From assembly GCA_035310145.1 (NCBI GenBank), contig DATGEL010000043.1, positions 1-64,000 of the forward strand: a stretch of 64,000 nt of DNA, given 5' to 3'. Shown here piece by piece: positions 56,348-64,000 of this stretch. Source of the DNA: Dehalococcoidia bacterium (GTDB taxonomy: Bacteria > Chloroflexota > Dehalococcoidia > CAUJGQ01). Made by a program: the position numbers and the translations under genes. A model generated the notes under the pieces. The model was not told the origin of the DNA and did not search any database. It was given only the letters and a program-made list of their open reading frames with translations. Every line of letters begins with the position of its first letter. Position 1 is the stretch's first letter.

Positions 56348-57213
56348 CCTTCCTGGAAAAGCTGGGCGCCGCGGCGCAGCGCAACCGCAGCCGCCTCTGC
56401 GTCGGCCTCGACCCCGACCCGGCGCGCATCGCCGGCGACGTCGGCGCCTTCAACCGCGCGATCATCGCTGCCACGGCCGACCTGGTCTGTTGCTACAAGC
56501 CGAACATCGCCTTCTACGAGGCGCTGGGCCGCGCCGGTTTCGAGGCGCTGAAGGCGACGATCGCCGCCGTGCCGGACGGTATCCCCGTGCTGCTCGACGC
56601 CAAGCGCGGCGACGTGCCCAACACCGCCGAGGCCTACGCCCGCGCCCTGTTCGACGAATGGGGCGCCGACGCGGTGACGGTCAACCCCTACCTGGGGGAA
56701 GACTCGCTGGCGCCGTTCTTCCGCCGGGCCGAGCGCGGCGTGTTCGTCGTCTGCCGCACCTCCAATCCCGGCGCCCGCGACCTGCAAGACCTGCGCGTGC
56801 GCGGCGCGGATGGCGGCGAGGAGCCGCTCTACCTGCACGTGGCCGCGCGGGTGAACGGCTGGAACAGCAGCGGCAACGCCGGCCTCGTCATCGGCGCGAC
56901 CTACCCGGCCGAGCTGGCGCTGGTGCGCGAGCGCTGCCCGGAGCTGCCGATCCTCGTGCCGGGGGTCGGCGCCCAGCAGGGCGAACTGGCCGCCAGTGTC
57001 CGCGCCGCCGACAACGGCCGGCCATGGGGCTTCCTCGTCAACGCCTCGCGCGGCGTGCTCTACGCGGCGCAGGCGGGCGAAGATCCCGCCACGTCCGCCC
57101 GCGCCGCCGCCCTGGCGCTGCGCGACGCGATCAACGCCGAGCTGGCCGCGTTCAACGACAACATCGTCGGCGGCATCGAGCTCATCGCCGAGTTCAAAGA
57201 GCGGCCCTCATAA
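56338..57213 (+). CDS. pyrF: Orotidine 5'-phosphate decarboxylase, type 2
   Basis: 291 residues, the longer class-2 form. RSRLCVGLDPDPARI binds the substrate, the Lys/Asp catalytic set is in LLDAKRGDVPNTAEAYARAL, and GVFVVCRTSNPGARDLQ and LPILVPGVGAQQGEL follow. It converts OMP to UMP. GTG start with GGAGG nine bases upstream. The murI-pyrF overlap links cell-wall and pyrimidine supply. The stop is followed within a few bases by inverted-repeat element A. Confidence 0.95.
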   Translation: MPLTFLEKLGAAAQRNRSRLCVGLDPDPARIAGDVGAFNRAIIAATADLVCCYKPNIAFYEALGRAGFEALKATIAAVPDGIPVLLDAKRGDVPNTAEAYARALFDEWGADAVTVNPYLGEDSLAPFFRRAERGVFVVCRTSNPGARDLQDLRVRGADGGEEPLYLHVAARVNGWNSSGNAGLVIGATYPAELALVRERCPELPILVPGVGAQQGELAASVRAADNGRPWGFLVNASRGVLYAAQAGEDPATSARAAALALRDAINAELAAFNDNIVGGIELIAEFKERPS

Positions 57214-57289
57214 CTCCCAACCCCTTCTCTCCCATACCCAGGCAGTTGGGAGATCCGCAGCGTTCGACGAGCGTATGGGAGAGAAGGGG
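57214..57289. repeat. Inverted-repeat element A
   Basis: CCCCTTCTCTCCCATAC (57221-57237) pairs perfectly with GTATGGGAGAGAAGGGG (57273-57289). A smaller pair CTCCCAAC/GTTGGGAG (57214-57221, 57245-57252) lies inside and around it. Located just after pyrF; it may also end its transcript. Confidence 0.85.
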
Positions 57290-57400
57290 CGACCATGGGG
57301 AGGAAGCTCCGCGGGCAGCCGGTTCGCGATCGGGTGCAGGGGCGCAATCAGCAGCGCGCCGGAATGCCGCACATCGAGCGAATCGCCCGATGCAGGATCT

Positions 57401-57466
57401 CCCCTCTCTCCCATACGCTCTTGAACAGCCGCGTCTCTCCCATCGCCCGTGTATGGGAGAGAGGGG
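57401..57466. repeat. Inverted-repeat element B
   Basis: CCCCTCTCTCCCATAC (57401-57416) pairs perfectly with GTATGGGAGAGAGGGG (57451-57466). The arms match element A except for one base, so it is a second copy about 110 bases on. A partial arm TCTCTCCCAT is in the loop (57434-57443). Confidence 0.85.
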
Positions 57467-57514
57467 ATGGGGAGTAAGGGCTGCCGCGCCTGCGAAAGGT
57501 TCCGAGGAGGTTCG

Positions 57515-59362
57515 ATGGCCGGCGCGTTCTCCGGCTGGCGGGCGCGGATCGATCCACCCTGCCCGGCCGCGTACTTCCTCGGCTGGCTGCTGCACGCCGC
57601 CGGCGCCTCCGTATCGGATGCCGCGGGCGAGACGCTCGGTGCGGCCGCCCTGGCGCTGCGCCTGGCCGGCGGCGAACAGGCGAGCGCCCGCGGTGAGCTG
57701 GCGCTCGCCGGGCCGCGGGGCGAACGCTTCGCGGCCCACTTCATCGCCGTCGACGAGCCCGGCTTTGAGGACGGCGACGACGCGGCGGCCTGGGCCTGGG
57801 GCGGCCTCGCCGGCATAACGGGCGAGCCGGACGGGCCGCCGCTGGCGCCGGGCGCACCGCTGGCCGGCATGTGCGGCGCGCTGCACGCCGCGCTCGCCTT
57901 CGCGGCGGCTCGCTGGCGCGGCAGCTCCGGCCTCGCGATCACGGTGCCGCTGGCCGATGTGGTCGCCTCGCTGATCGAGGTCGCCGGGCTGCGCTACGCG
58001 GCGGACGGCAACGTGCGCGGGCGCGGCGGCGACTGGTGGGGTCTGGCCGGCTGGGGGCTCTATCCCTGCATGGACGGCAAGCTGGCCCTCTCGCTGCGCG
58101 ATCTCGGCCAGTTGCAACGGCTGGCCGCGCTGCTGGGCCTGCCGGAAATCCACGACGCGCGCTTCGACGACTTCGCCTGGGGCATCGCCGCCGCGGGCGA
58201 GGAGCTGCACGCGCTGCTGCTCGCGGGCTTCGGCGCACAGCCGCTGGCACGGCTGCTACCGGCATTGCGCCGCGAGCGCATCGCGGCCGCGCCGGTGCGT
58301 CCGCTCGACAGGCTGCTGGCCGACCCGCATCTGCATGCCCGTGACGCCTTCGAGCAGGACGCCGGGCTCTGGCTGCCGCGCTTCCCCGCCCGCATTACTC
58401 CCTCTCCCCAGCACGCCGCCATCGCGCACGGCGCGAACATGCATCACTCAGTGGCAGGCGAGCGGGCACGGCCGTTACGCGGTGTGCGCGTGCTCGATAT
58501 CAGCTCGATCTGGGCGGGGCCGCTGGCGGCGCGGCTGCTCGCCGATCTTGGGGCAGAGGTGACGAAGCTGGAGCGGGCGGGCCAGCGCGCCGGCAGCTTC
58601 AGCACCGGCGCTGCCTGGGACCGCGGCTTCTACGCCGTGCTCAACGACCGCAACAAGCGGCCCTTCGCCTGGGATCTGACGGCGCCCGCCGACCGCGCCG
58701 CCTTCGAGACGCTGCTGCGCGATGCGGACGTGCTGATCGACAACTTCACGCCGGGCAGCCTCGATCGCGCCGGCCTCGGCCGGGCGGCGCTGCAGGCGAT
58801 CAACCCACGGCTGGTCAGCGTCTCCTTGCCGGCGCAGGGGCTTTCCGGCCCAGACGCGGGCGCCGTCGGCTACGGCAGCACGATCGAGCAGGCGGCGGGG
58901 CTTGGCTGGCTGTACGCCGATGCGGCGGGCGAGCCGCACCGCTCCGGCGTCAACTTCTCCGACCCGATCGCCGGCCTGTACGGCGCGCTGGGCGCGGTGC
59001 TGGCCCTCTGTGGCGCACGCGACCACACCTCCGTCGAGCTGAGCCAGCAGGAGGCGGCGCTGAGCCTGATGCTGCCGGCGCTGGCGCGGTTCCAGCAAAC
59101 GGGCGAGGTTCCCCGCGCCCGCGAGGCGCTGCCCGGCGACGGCGGCTGGCGCTTCGACGGCGTGCGCGTGCGGGACGTTGCCGAGGTGGCCGGCCGGCCG
59201 GGCGCGCCGGGCAGCCGCGCCGTGCGCTGGCTGCGCCACCCGGATGGCCGCTCGTATCCGCTGGTCGTCTTGCCCTGGCGAGGCGCCTTCAGCCGTGGCG
59301 TGGCGCCGCGGCCGGTACAGATGCCAGCGCCGATCGCTACGGCCGTGCAAGCGTACGACTGA
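57515..59362 (+). CDS. CoA-transferase family III (CaiB/BaiF), tandem-domain protein
   Basis: 615 residues, about one and a half to two class III units. The C-terminal half opens like a standard CaiB: RPLRGVRVLDISSIWAGPLA, RLLADLGAEVTKLER, and DVLIDNFTPGSLDRAGLG; the catalytic Asp region may be NFSDPIAGLYGALGAVLAL. The N-terminal half (1-300) carries the later part of a CaiB fold (PLADVVASLIEVAGLRYA, RIAAAPVRPLDRLLADPHLH) and lacks the start. So the order of the two half-domains seems swapped or fused. AGGAGG fixes the ATG at 57515. Confidence 0.85.
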   Translation: MAGAFSGWRARIDPPCPAAYFLGWLLHAAGASVSDAAGETLGAAALALRLAGGEQASARGELALAGPRGERFAAHFIAVDEPGFEDGDDAAAWAWGGLAGITGEPDGPPLAPGAPLAGMCGALHAALAFAAARWRGSSGLAITVPLADVVASLIEVAGLRYAADGNVRGRGGDWWGLAGWGLYPCMDGKLALSLRDLGQLQRLAALLGLPEIHDARFDDFAWGIAAAGEELHALLLAGFGAQPLARLLPALRRERIAAAPVRPLDRLLADPHLHARDAFEQDAGLWLPRFPARITPSPQHAAIAHGANMHHSVAGERARPLRGVRVLDISSIWAGPLAARLLADLGAEVTKLERAGQRAGSFSTGAAWDRGFYAVLNDRNKRPFAWDLTAPADRAAFETLLRDADVLIDNFTPGSLDRAGLGRAALQAINPRLVSVSLPAQGLSGPDAGAVGYGSTIEQAAGLGWLYADAAGEPHRSGVNFSDPIAGLYGALGAVLALCGARDHTSVELSQQEAALSLMLPALARFQQTGEVPRAREALPGDGGWRFDGVRVRDVAEVAGRPGAPGSRAVRWLRHPDGRSYPLVVLPWRGAFSRGVAPRPVQMPAPIATAVQAYD

Positions 59363-59575
59363 CCGGCGGTAATTCGGCCCCTGCAGAGGTTCGCCACGGG
59401 CGACCGCGCGTGCTCAACCGCCGGTAACGGCGCTGCATCGCGCCTGCGGCGTCGGGGCTATGCCGCCGCGCCAAGCGGCCGATACTCAGCATAGGCAGGG
59501 TATAGCAGGCGCCGGCGGGGCGCCGTTCCCCGTTGGCCGGCCGGAAACCGCACGGAGCTGGAGGCGCAGCCACTC

Positions 59576-60832
59576 ATGAGCGCGGCAGAACAGCCAGTCG
59601 TCGTTATCCTCGACGCCGATCCCGTGGCCCGCGAAGCGATGGAAGGCAGCGCGTTGGCCTGCGGCCTGAACGTGGGCGCGATGGGCACGTTCGGCGTCGA
59701 GAGCGAGCTGCTGATCCGCGACGGCTGGCCCGACGCCGTGCTGCTCGGCCTGGAGCCGCCGGTGGAGCGCGGCCTGCAGACGCTGCGCGCCCTGGCCGCG
59801 GCGCAGCCCGAGATCCCGGTCATCGTCTACTCCAGCCAGACCGACGGCGCCGCCGTGCGCCGCGCGATGATCGCCGGGGCGCGCGACGTGGTGGCGGCGC
59901 CCGCCGCCGGCCAGCCGCTCTACAACGCCGTGGCCGGGGCGCTGCGGCGCACGAGCACGACGCGCACACGCGACGAAGCGGGGGACGAGGGGAATGCGAT
60001 CTCCGCGCAGCCCGGCGGCAAAGTGATCGCAGTCTTCGGTCCCAAGGGCGGCTGCGGCAAGACGACGCTCGCCACCAACCTGGCCGTAGACCTGGCGATG
60101 GTCTCCCACGCGCGCGTGGCGTTGGTCGATCTCAGCGCCCGCTTCGGCGATGTCGCGCTCACGCTCGACGTGCCGGCGCAGCACACGGTGGCCGATGTGG
60201 TGCGCGAGATCGGCAGCATCACCTACGCGACGATCGCCCGCTACCTGACGCCGCATCCCTCCGGTCTGCTGGTGCTGCCCTCCTCGCGCGATGCAAGCGA
60301 GTGGGACGCGACCACGCCCGAGACGACGCGCCGGGTGATCGGCCTGCTCGCGCAGTCGTTCGATTATGTCGTGCTCGATGCGCCGCAGGCGTTCACCTAC
60401 ACCGTGGCGGCCGCCGTCGATCTGGCAACAGTGGCGTTGGGCGTCACCTCGCTGGATCTGACCAGCGTTAAGGACATGACCGCGGTGGTGAGCATGCTGC
60501 GCGATCTCAACTTCCCACTGGCGAAGCTGAAGCTGGTGATGAACCATCGCGGCGCCGTGAAGGGCGCCACGGCAGAAGAGTTGAGCCGCGCCATTGGCAT
60601 ACCCGTCGCCTTCAGCATTCCCCACGACAAGGCGCTGCAATACGGCCTGCAGACGGGCGTTCCCGCGGTGAAGCAGGCGCCGAACGCGCCGGCCTCGCGT
60701 GCGATCCGCGAGATCGTGCGATCGCTCATTCCGGACAGCGATCCCCTGCCGGAGCGGCGCCGCGGCCTCTTCGGCCGCCTCGCCGGCTTTCGCCAGGTGC
60801 GCTCGCCTGAGCCGCTGCGCCGTTCGGCGTAG
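59576..60832 (+). CDS. CpaE/TadZ-like ATPase with degenerate receiver domain
   Basis: 418 residues. Residues 8-125 are a receiver-like domain (VVVILDADPVAREAMEGSAL) whose phospho-acceptor site reads AVLLGLEPP, with Gly instead of Asp, as in CpaE/TadZ pseudo-receivers. Residues 150-390 are a MinD/ParA ATPase: deviant Walker A VIAVFGPKGGCGKTTLATNL, switch region DLSARFGDVALTLDVP and DYVVLDAPQAFTYTVA. Such proteins place type IV/Flp pilus machines at the cell pole. No other tad/cpa gene is in the window. Confidence 0.9.
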   Translation: MSAAEQPVVVILDADPVAREAMEGSALACGLNVGAMGTFGVESELLIRDGWPDAVLLGLEPPVERGLQTLRALAAAQPEIPVIVYSSQTDGAAVRRAMIAGARDVVAAPAAGQPLYNAVAGALRRTSTTRTRDEAGDEGNAISAQPGGKVIAVFGPKGGCGKTTLATNLAVDLAMVSHARVALVDLSARFGDVALTLDVPAQHTVADVVREIGSITYATIARYLTPHPSGLLVLPSSRDASEWDATTPETTRRVIGLLAQSFDYVVLDAPQAFTYTVAAAVDLATVALGVTSLDLTSVKDMTAVVSMLRDLNFPLAKLKLVMNHRGAVKGATAEELSRAIGIPVAFSIPHDKALQYGLQTGVPAVKQAPNAPASRAIREIVRSLIPDSDPLPERRRGLFGRLAGFRQVRSPEPLRRSA

Positions 60833-60854
60833 CACCGGCTGCCCCTGGCGCCGC

Positions 60855-62039
60855 TCAGCCCCGCGTGGCCGGCAGCCGCTTCAGCGCGGGAATCACGTGC
60901 TTGCCGAACAACTCGATCGACGAGAGCACCTGCTCGTGCGGCACCGTTTCCGTCGCCATCAGGAACTGCAGCTCGTCCACGCCCGCGGCTTCGTGGATGG
61001 CGATGCTCTTCAGGCAGCTCTCCGGGTCGCCGGCCACCAGCACGCCGCGCTCGACCAGCGTGTCGGCGTCGATCTGGTTCCAGAGCGCCGCGGCGATCTG
61101 GCCGGAGCCGCCGGAGAGATCGACCGCGGGCGCGCTCGCGGCCCTGTCCTGCCCGTCCTGCTTCTCCTCCTGCTTGATGTAGCGGGCGAAGTTCGCCTGC
61201 AGGTGATCCGGCACGCCGCCCCAGGACTCGACGAGCTGCGCGTAGAGATGCATCTGGTCCTTGAGATAGGGCCGGTCCGGCCCGAAGAAGGTGCGCAGCG
61301 AGCGCGCCGCCAGCTCGCGCGCCGCCGCATCGTCTTCGCCGCAGAAGCCCATCGTCGCGCTCAGCCACTGGTCGTTGATGAACTTGCCCACCGGCTGCGC
61401 CCGGCGCACGTTCGTCTTGTACTCCCTGATGTAGGGCTCAAGATAGGACGGCGCGGCCACGCTCAGCGCCATCACGCCGATGCCCAGCTCCGCCGCCAGC
61501 CGGTAGGTCGAAGGCTGCAGCGCCGCCACCCAGATGCGCGGGTGCGGCTTCTGGTACGGCTTGGGCCGCACGTCGCGCGGGGGCACGTTCCAGAACTGGC
61601 CTTCCCAGGAGAACGGCCCGTCCTCCCAGATCTTCGGAATCATGCGCAGCGACTCTTCCCACATGGCGCGGGTGTTGCGCGGGTCGATGCCCATGCCGAT
61701 CTGCTCGTACGGCGCCGAGCGGCCGGTGCCGAACTCGACGCGGCCGCCGGAGAGATGATCGACCATCGCCACGCGCTCGGCCACGCGCACCGGGTGGTGG
61801 TAGGGCAGGATCACCACGCCGAAGCCGAGGCGAATGCGCCTGGTCAGGCGGCTGAGGGCGCCGAAGATCACCTCAGGGCAGGGCGACATCGAGAAGCTGG
61901 TGAGAAAGTGGTGCTCCACGAACCAGACACTGTCGAAGCCCATCTCGTCGGCGAGCACGACCTGCTCGATCGTCTCCTCGATCACGGCATGGTCGTCCAC
62001 CAGCGGCCGCTGCATCTCGTAGGCCAGGCTCAAGCGCAT
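60855..62039 (-). CDS. LLM-class flavin-dependent oxidoreductase
   Basis: 394 residues. MRLSLAYEMQRPLVDDHAVI start, GFDSVWFVEHHFLTSFSMSP, LGFGVVILPYHHPVRVAERV, GRVEFGTGRSAPYEQIGMGI and KPYQKPHPRIWVAALQPSTY are family segments. Related to the 53472 protein but longer in the middle. It uses reduced flavin or F420. AAGGAG is seven bases before the ATG at 62039. It ends 22 bases from the convergent CpaE-like gene. Confidence 0.9.
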   Translation of the reverse strand: MRLSLAYEMQRPLVDDHAVIEETIEQVVLADEMGFDSVWFVEHHFLTSFSMSPCPEVIFGALSRLTRRIRLGFGVVILPYHHPVRVAERVAMVDHLSGGRVEFGTGRSAPYEQIGMGIDPRNTRAMWEESLRMIPKIWEDGPFSWEGQFWNVPPRDVRPKPYQKPHPRIWVAALQPSTYRLAAELGIGVMALSVAAPSYLEPYIREYKTNVRRAQPVGKFINDQWLSATMGFCGEDDAAARELAARSLRTFFGPDRPYLKDQMHLYAQLVESWGGVPDHLQANFARYIKQEEKQDGQDRAASAPAVDLSGGSGQIAAALWNQIDADTLVERGVLVAGDPESCLKSIAIHEAAGVDELQFLMATETVPHEQVLSSIELFGKHVIPALKRLPATRG

Positions 62040-62377
62040 CGCTCGTCTCCTTAAAAATGACAAGAGCCAAGGGCCCCGGCAGAGACCCGCGGGGACGCCG
62101 CGAGTGTAGCAGTCGCGGACCAGGCACGCGCGCCTAACCCCGCCGCGCCTGAAGGCGCGTCTCCCTTCCTGATACGGGAAGGGTGGAGTTCGAGGAGATC
62201 CGGTCGTCCTCAAACCAACCCTTCCCACGTCGGGCCAGAGCGCAGCGCAACTGTCGGAGACCTGCAATGCGCAGCCGAGCCCGAGCGAGGCAGAGAGGCG
62301 CCGGGCGCGCGACAGTGCCCGGCCGCTACGCTACGATAGCCCTGGCCCGGTCCGGCCGCCGCGAAGGGTGTGACGCC
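62040..62377. other. Intergenic region with inverted repeats
   Basis: A 338-base gap between divergent genes. It holds a CCCTTCC/GGAAGGG hairpin (62163-62169 and 62177-62183) and a second CCCTTCCC at about 62219. A 16-base string TAACCCCGCCGCGCCT near 62135 recurs near 54695. Promoters for both flanking genes must lie here, but none is clear. Confidence 0.5.
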
Positions 62378-62776
62378 ATGCCCAAAACCCAGACCGAACA
62401 CGTCCTGCACCTGTTCATCATCAGCACACGCACGGGCGACACCACCGTGTTCTTGCTGGAGCGCGAGCCGGGCGTGGTCGAGTTTCCGCAGATCTGCGCC
62501 ACGGATAAGGAACTGGACGACGAGCCGGAGCTGGTGCGCCGCATTCAGAGCGCCACCGGCATTGACGTGGCGATCAGCGGCTTCCTCGATCCGCCCTCAG
62601 GCACGGAGATCCAGCCGCCCAACAGCAAGTTCCTGATCGGCCGCGCCGTCTCCGGCACGCCGCACCCGGGTGTGCCGCACGTCGGCTGGGAGTGGCGCTC
62701 GGGCAACAACCTGCTCTCCTTGCAGTTCCTGCCGCGGCTGATGGTGGACGAGCTGCGCGTCTTCATGAACAGCTAG
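62378..62776 (+). CDS. Hypothetical protein, NUDIX-like layout
   Basis: 132 residues, soluble. TEHVLHLFIISTRTGDTTVF and REPGVVEFPQICATDKELDD suggest the first strands and loop of a NUDIX-type fold, and VRRIQSATGIDVAISGFLD the helix that would follow. The GX5EX7REUXEEXGU signature is not intact, so hydrolase activity is doubtful. GAAGGG precedes the ATG. No family is claimed with certainty. Confidence 0.6.
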   Translation: MPKTQTEHVLHLFIISTRTGDTTVFLLEREPGVVEFPQICATDKELDDEPELVRRIQSATGIDVAISGFLDPPSGTEIQPPNSKFLIGRAVSGTPHPGVPHVGWEWRSGNNLLSLQFLPRLMVDELRVFMNS

Positions 62777-62858
62777 CCGGGGGCGCGGGGCAGATCCACG
62801 CCCTGCCGGGCGCCGTACTCGCAGCGCAAGCCGCGCATCTCGCGCCGGAGCCGCCGCC

Positions 62859-64000
62859 GTGCCGCTTTCCCTCGCCGTCTGCATGAAGCAGGTTCCCAAC
62901 GTCGCCCGCATCCGCTTCGACCCGGAAACCAGGCGCGTGGTGCGCGAGGGCGTGGCCGGGCTGATGGATTCGTTTGAAAACCGTGCCCTGGGCTTCGCCG
63001 CGGCCCACCGCGCGGCGTACGGGGGCAGCCTCGCCGCGATCACGATGGGGCCGCCGCAGGCGCGCGAGATCCTCGAGCAGGCGCTGGCGCTCGGCGCCGA
63101 CCGCGCCCTGCATCTCAACGACCGCGCCTTCGCCGGTGCCGACACGCTGGCCACGGCGCGGGCGCTGGCCGCGGCGCTGCAGCCCGGCGCCTACGACCTG
63201 ATCCTCTGCGGCCGCCACTCCACCGACTCGGAGACGGGCCAGGTGGGGCCGGAGGTGGCCGAGCTGCTCGGCATTCCGCACCTGAGCGGCGTGCGCGCCC
63301 TGCAGATCGACGAGGCGGCGCGCACGCTCACCGCCGAGCGCGAGACGGACGACGGCATCGACCTGGTGCAGTGCCCGTTGCCGGCGCTCGTCACCGTCTC
63401 CGAGGCGATCGGCGAGGAGGTCTGGCCGCGGCAGGAGCAGCTCGACGCGATCGACCAGGACGCGATCGTCACGCTCAGCGCCGCGGACCTCGGTCCGCCG
63501 GAGCGCTTCGGCGCGGCCGGCTCACCGACCTGGGTGGGCGAGGTCTACGAGGAGCGGCCACAGCGGCTGGGCGAGGTGCTTTCTGGCGACGATCCGGCCG
63601 CCCTGGCGGAGGAGCTGGTCGAGAGGCTGCTTGAGCGCGGCGCCTTCGCGCGCACCGCCGGCGAAGCGCGGCCGCGCGCCCGCCAGCGCCCGCCCGAGCG
63701 CGGCCAGGCGGTGTTGGTCTGGATCGAGCTGCACGCGGGCCGGCCGCGCCCCTCCGCCTTCGAGCTGCTCGGGGCTGCGGGCGAGATCGCCGACGCGATC
63801 GAGGGTCACACCGTCGCGGCCGTTCCCGGCGGCGATGAACGGGTCTACGAGCGGCTGGCGGCCCACGGCGCCGACCTGGTGCAGCGCGTCGGCGGTGACG
63901 GCGCATTTGACCTGGATGGCCTGGAGCAGCACGCGGGCCGCCTGGAGTTGACGATTCGGCAGACACGCCCCTTCGCCGTACTGCTGCCCGCCAGCGCGGC
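62859..64000 (+). CDS. etfB: Electron transfer flavoprotein, fused beta and alpha subunits (partial)
   Basis: At least 380 residues, cut by the window end. Residues 1-250 are EtfB: LAVCMKQVPNVARIRFDPET, ITMGPPQAREILEQALALGA, DLILCGRHSTDSETGQVGPE and PALVTVSEAIGEEVWPRQEQ. After a linker a new Rossmann-like domain begins, QAVLVWIELHAGRPRPSAFE and GEIADAIEGHTVAAVPGGDE, which is the start of EtfA. ETF passes electrons from acyl-CoA dehydrogenases to the quinone pool. GTG start with GGAG eight bases upstream. EtfA would bind the FAD in its missing C-terminal part. Confidence 0.88.
   Translation, partial: MPLSLAVCMKQVPNVARIRFDPETRRVVREGVAGLMDSFENRALGFAAAHRAAYGGSLAAITMGPPQAREILEQALALGADRALHLNDRAFAGADTLATARALAAALQPGAYDLILCGRHSTDSETGQVGPEVAELLGIPHLSGVRALQIDEAARTLTAERETDDGIDLVQCPLPALVTVSEAIGEEVWPRQEQLDAIDQDAIVTLSAADLGPPERFGAAGSPTWVGEVYEERPQRLGEVLSGDDPAALAEELVERLLERGAFARTAGEARPRARQRPPERGQAVLVWIELHAGRPRPSAFELLGAAGEIADAIEGHTVAAVPGGDERVYERLAAHGADLVQRVGGDGAFDLDGLEQHAGRLELTIRQTRPFAVLLPASA

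Overview
The window is GC-rich, densely packed DNA with GTG and TTG starts, many ATGA gene overlaps and few intergenic gaps above 300 bases. No rRNA, tRNA, CRISPR array, phage or transposase gene was seen. The gene mix (acyl-CoA dehydrogenase and DszC-like flavoenzymes, LLM-class oxidoreductases, enoyl-CoA hydratases, DinB and YbjQ families, NB-ARC and LuxR signalling ATPases, CpaE-like ATPase) resembles a soil or sediment Chloroflexota or similar high-GC bacterium. This is a judgement from gene style, not from a marker gene.

Layout. 0.2-20 kb: mostly catabolic genes (three acyl-CoA dehydrogenase-like flavoproteins, two enoyl-CoA hydratases, FabF, three alpha/beta hydrolases, two DinB proteins, a GNAT protein) and a decayed SDR remnant near 17.4 kb. 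20.8-28.1 kb: three paralogous double-YbjQ proteins, an XRE/NB-ARC/TPR regulator, and a decayed small-protein/aspartic-protease pair. 28.3-31.7 kb: a persulfide module, with a CstB-like metallo-beta-lactamase/rhodanese protein and an MFS transporter divergent from an ArsR-rhodanese sensor. 31.9-33.7 kb: an ABC exporter. 34.7-42.4 kb: an unusual mercury/organomercury cluster on the minus strand. In transcription order it reads CmtR-like ArsR, small CIPC/CC membrane protein, MerA, TlpA-like thioredoxin, CcdA, glutaredoxin-like protein, PPOX-family protein, MerR regulator, frameshifted MerB, cytochrome P450 and a second MerB homologue. 42.6-51.4 kb: TenA, an enoyl-CoA hydratase, a large LuxR-type ATPase regulator, a secreted protein, a 2-hydroxyacid dehydrogenase, an apbE remnant, and a two-component pair whose response regulator has an internal deletion. 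51.5-53.2 kb: a two-gene cassette ending in a UGSC-family selenoprotein, with an in-frame TGA followed by a good bacterial SECIS hairpin. 53.5-64 kb: two LLM oxidoreductases, ComB-like phosphatase, MurI-PyrF overlap, a double CoA-transferase, a CpaE-like ATPase, and a fused EtfB-EtfA gene running off the end.

Strongest results: (1) the selenoprotein, which read naively is two ORFs; (2) the mer cluster, which couples mercury reduction and organomercury cleavage to a disulfide-reducing relay and has two kinds of metal-sensing regulator with visible operator sites; (3) the CstB-type persulfide module; (4) two repeat families. In the first, heptad-like repeats contain the stop codons of at least four genes. 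In the second, long inverted repeats lie between genes, and one copy is translated as part of the selenoprotein N-terminus. Several genes carry single-base shifts at G/C runs, so decay and consensus error both need to be considered.
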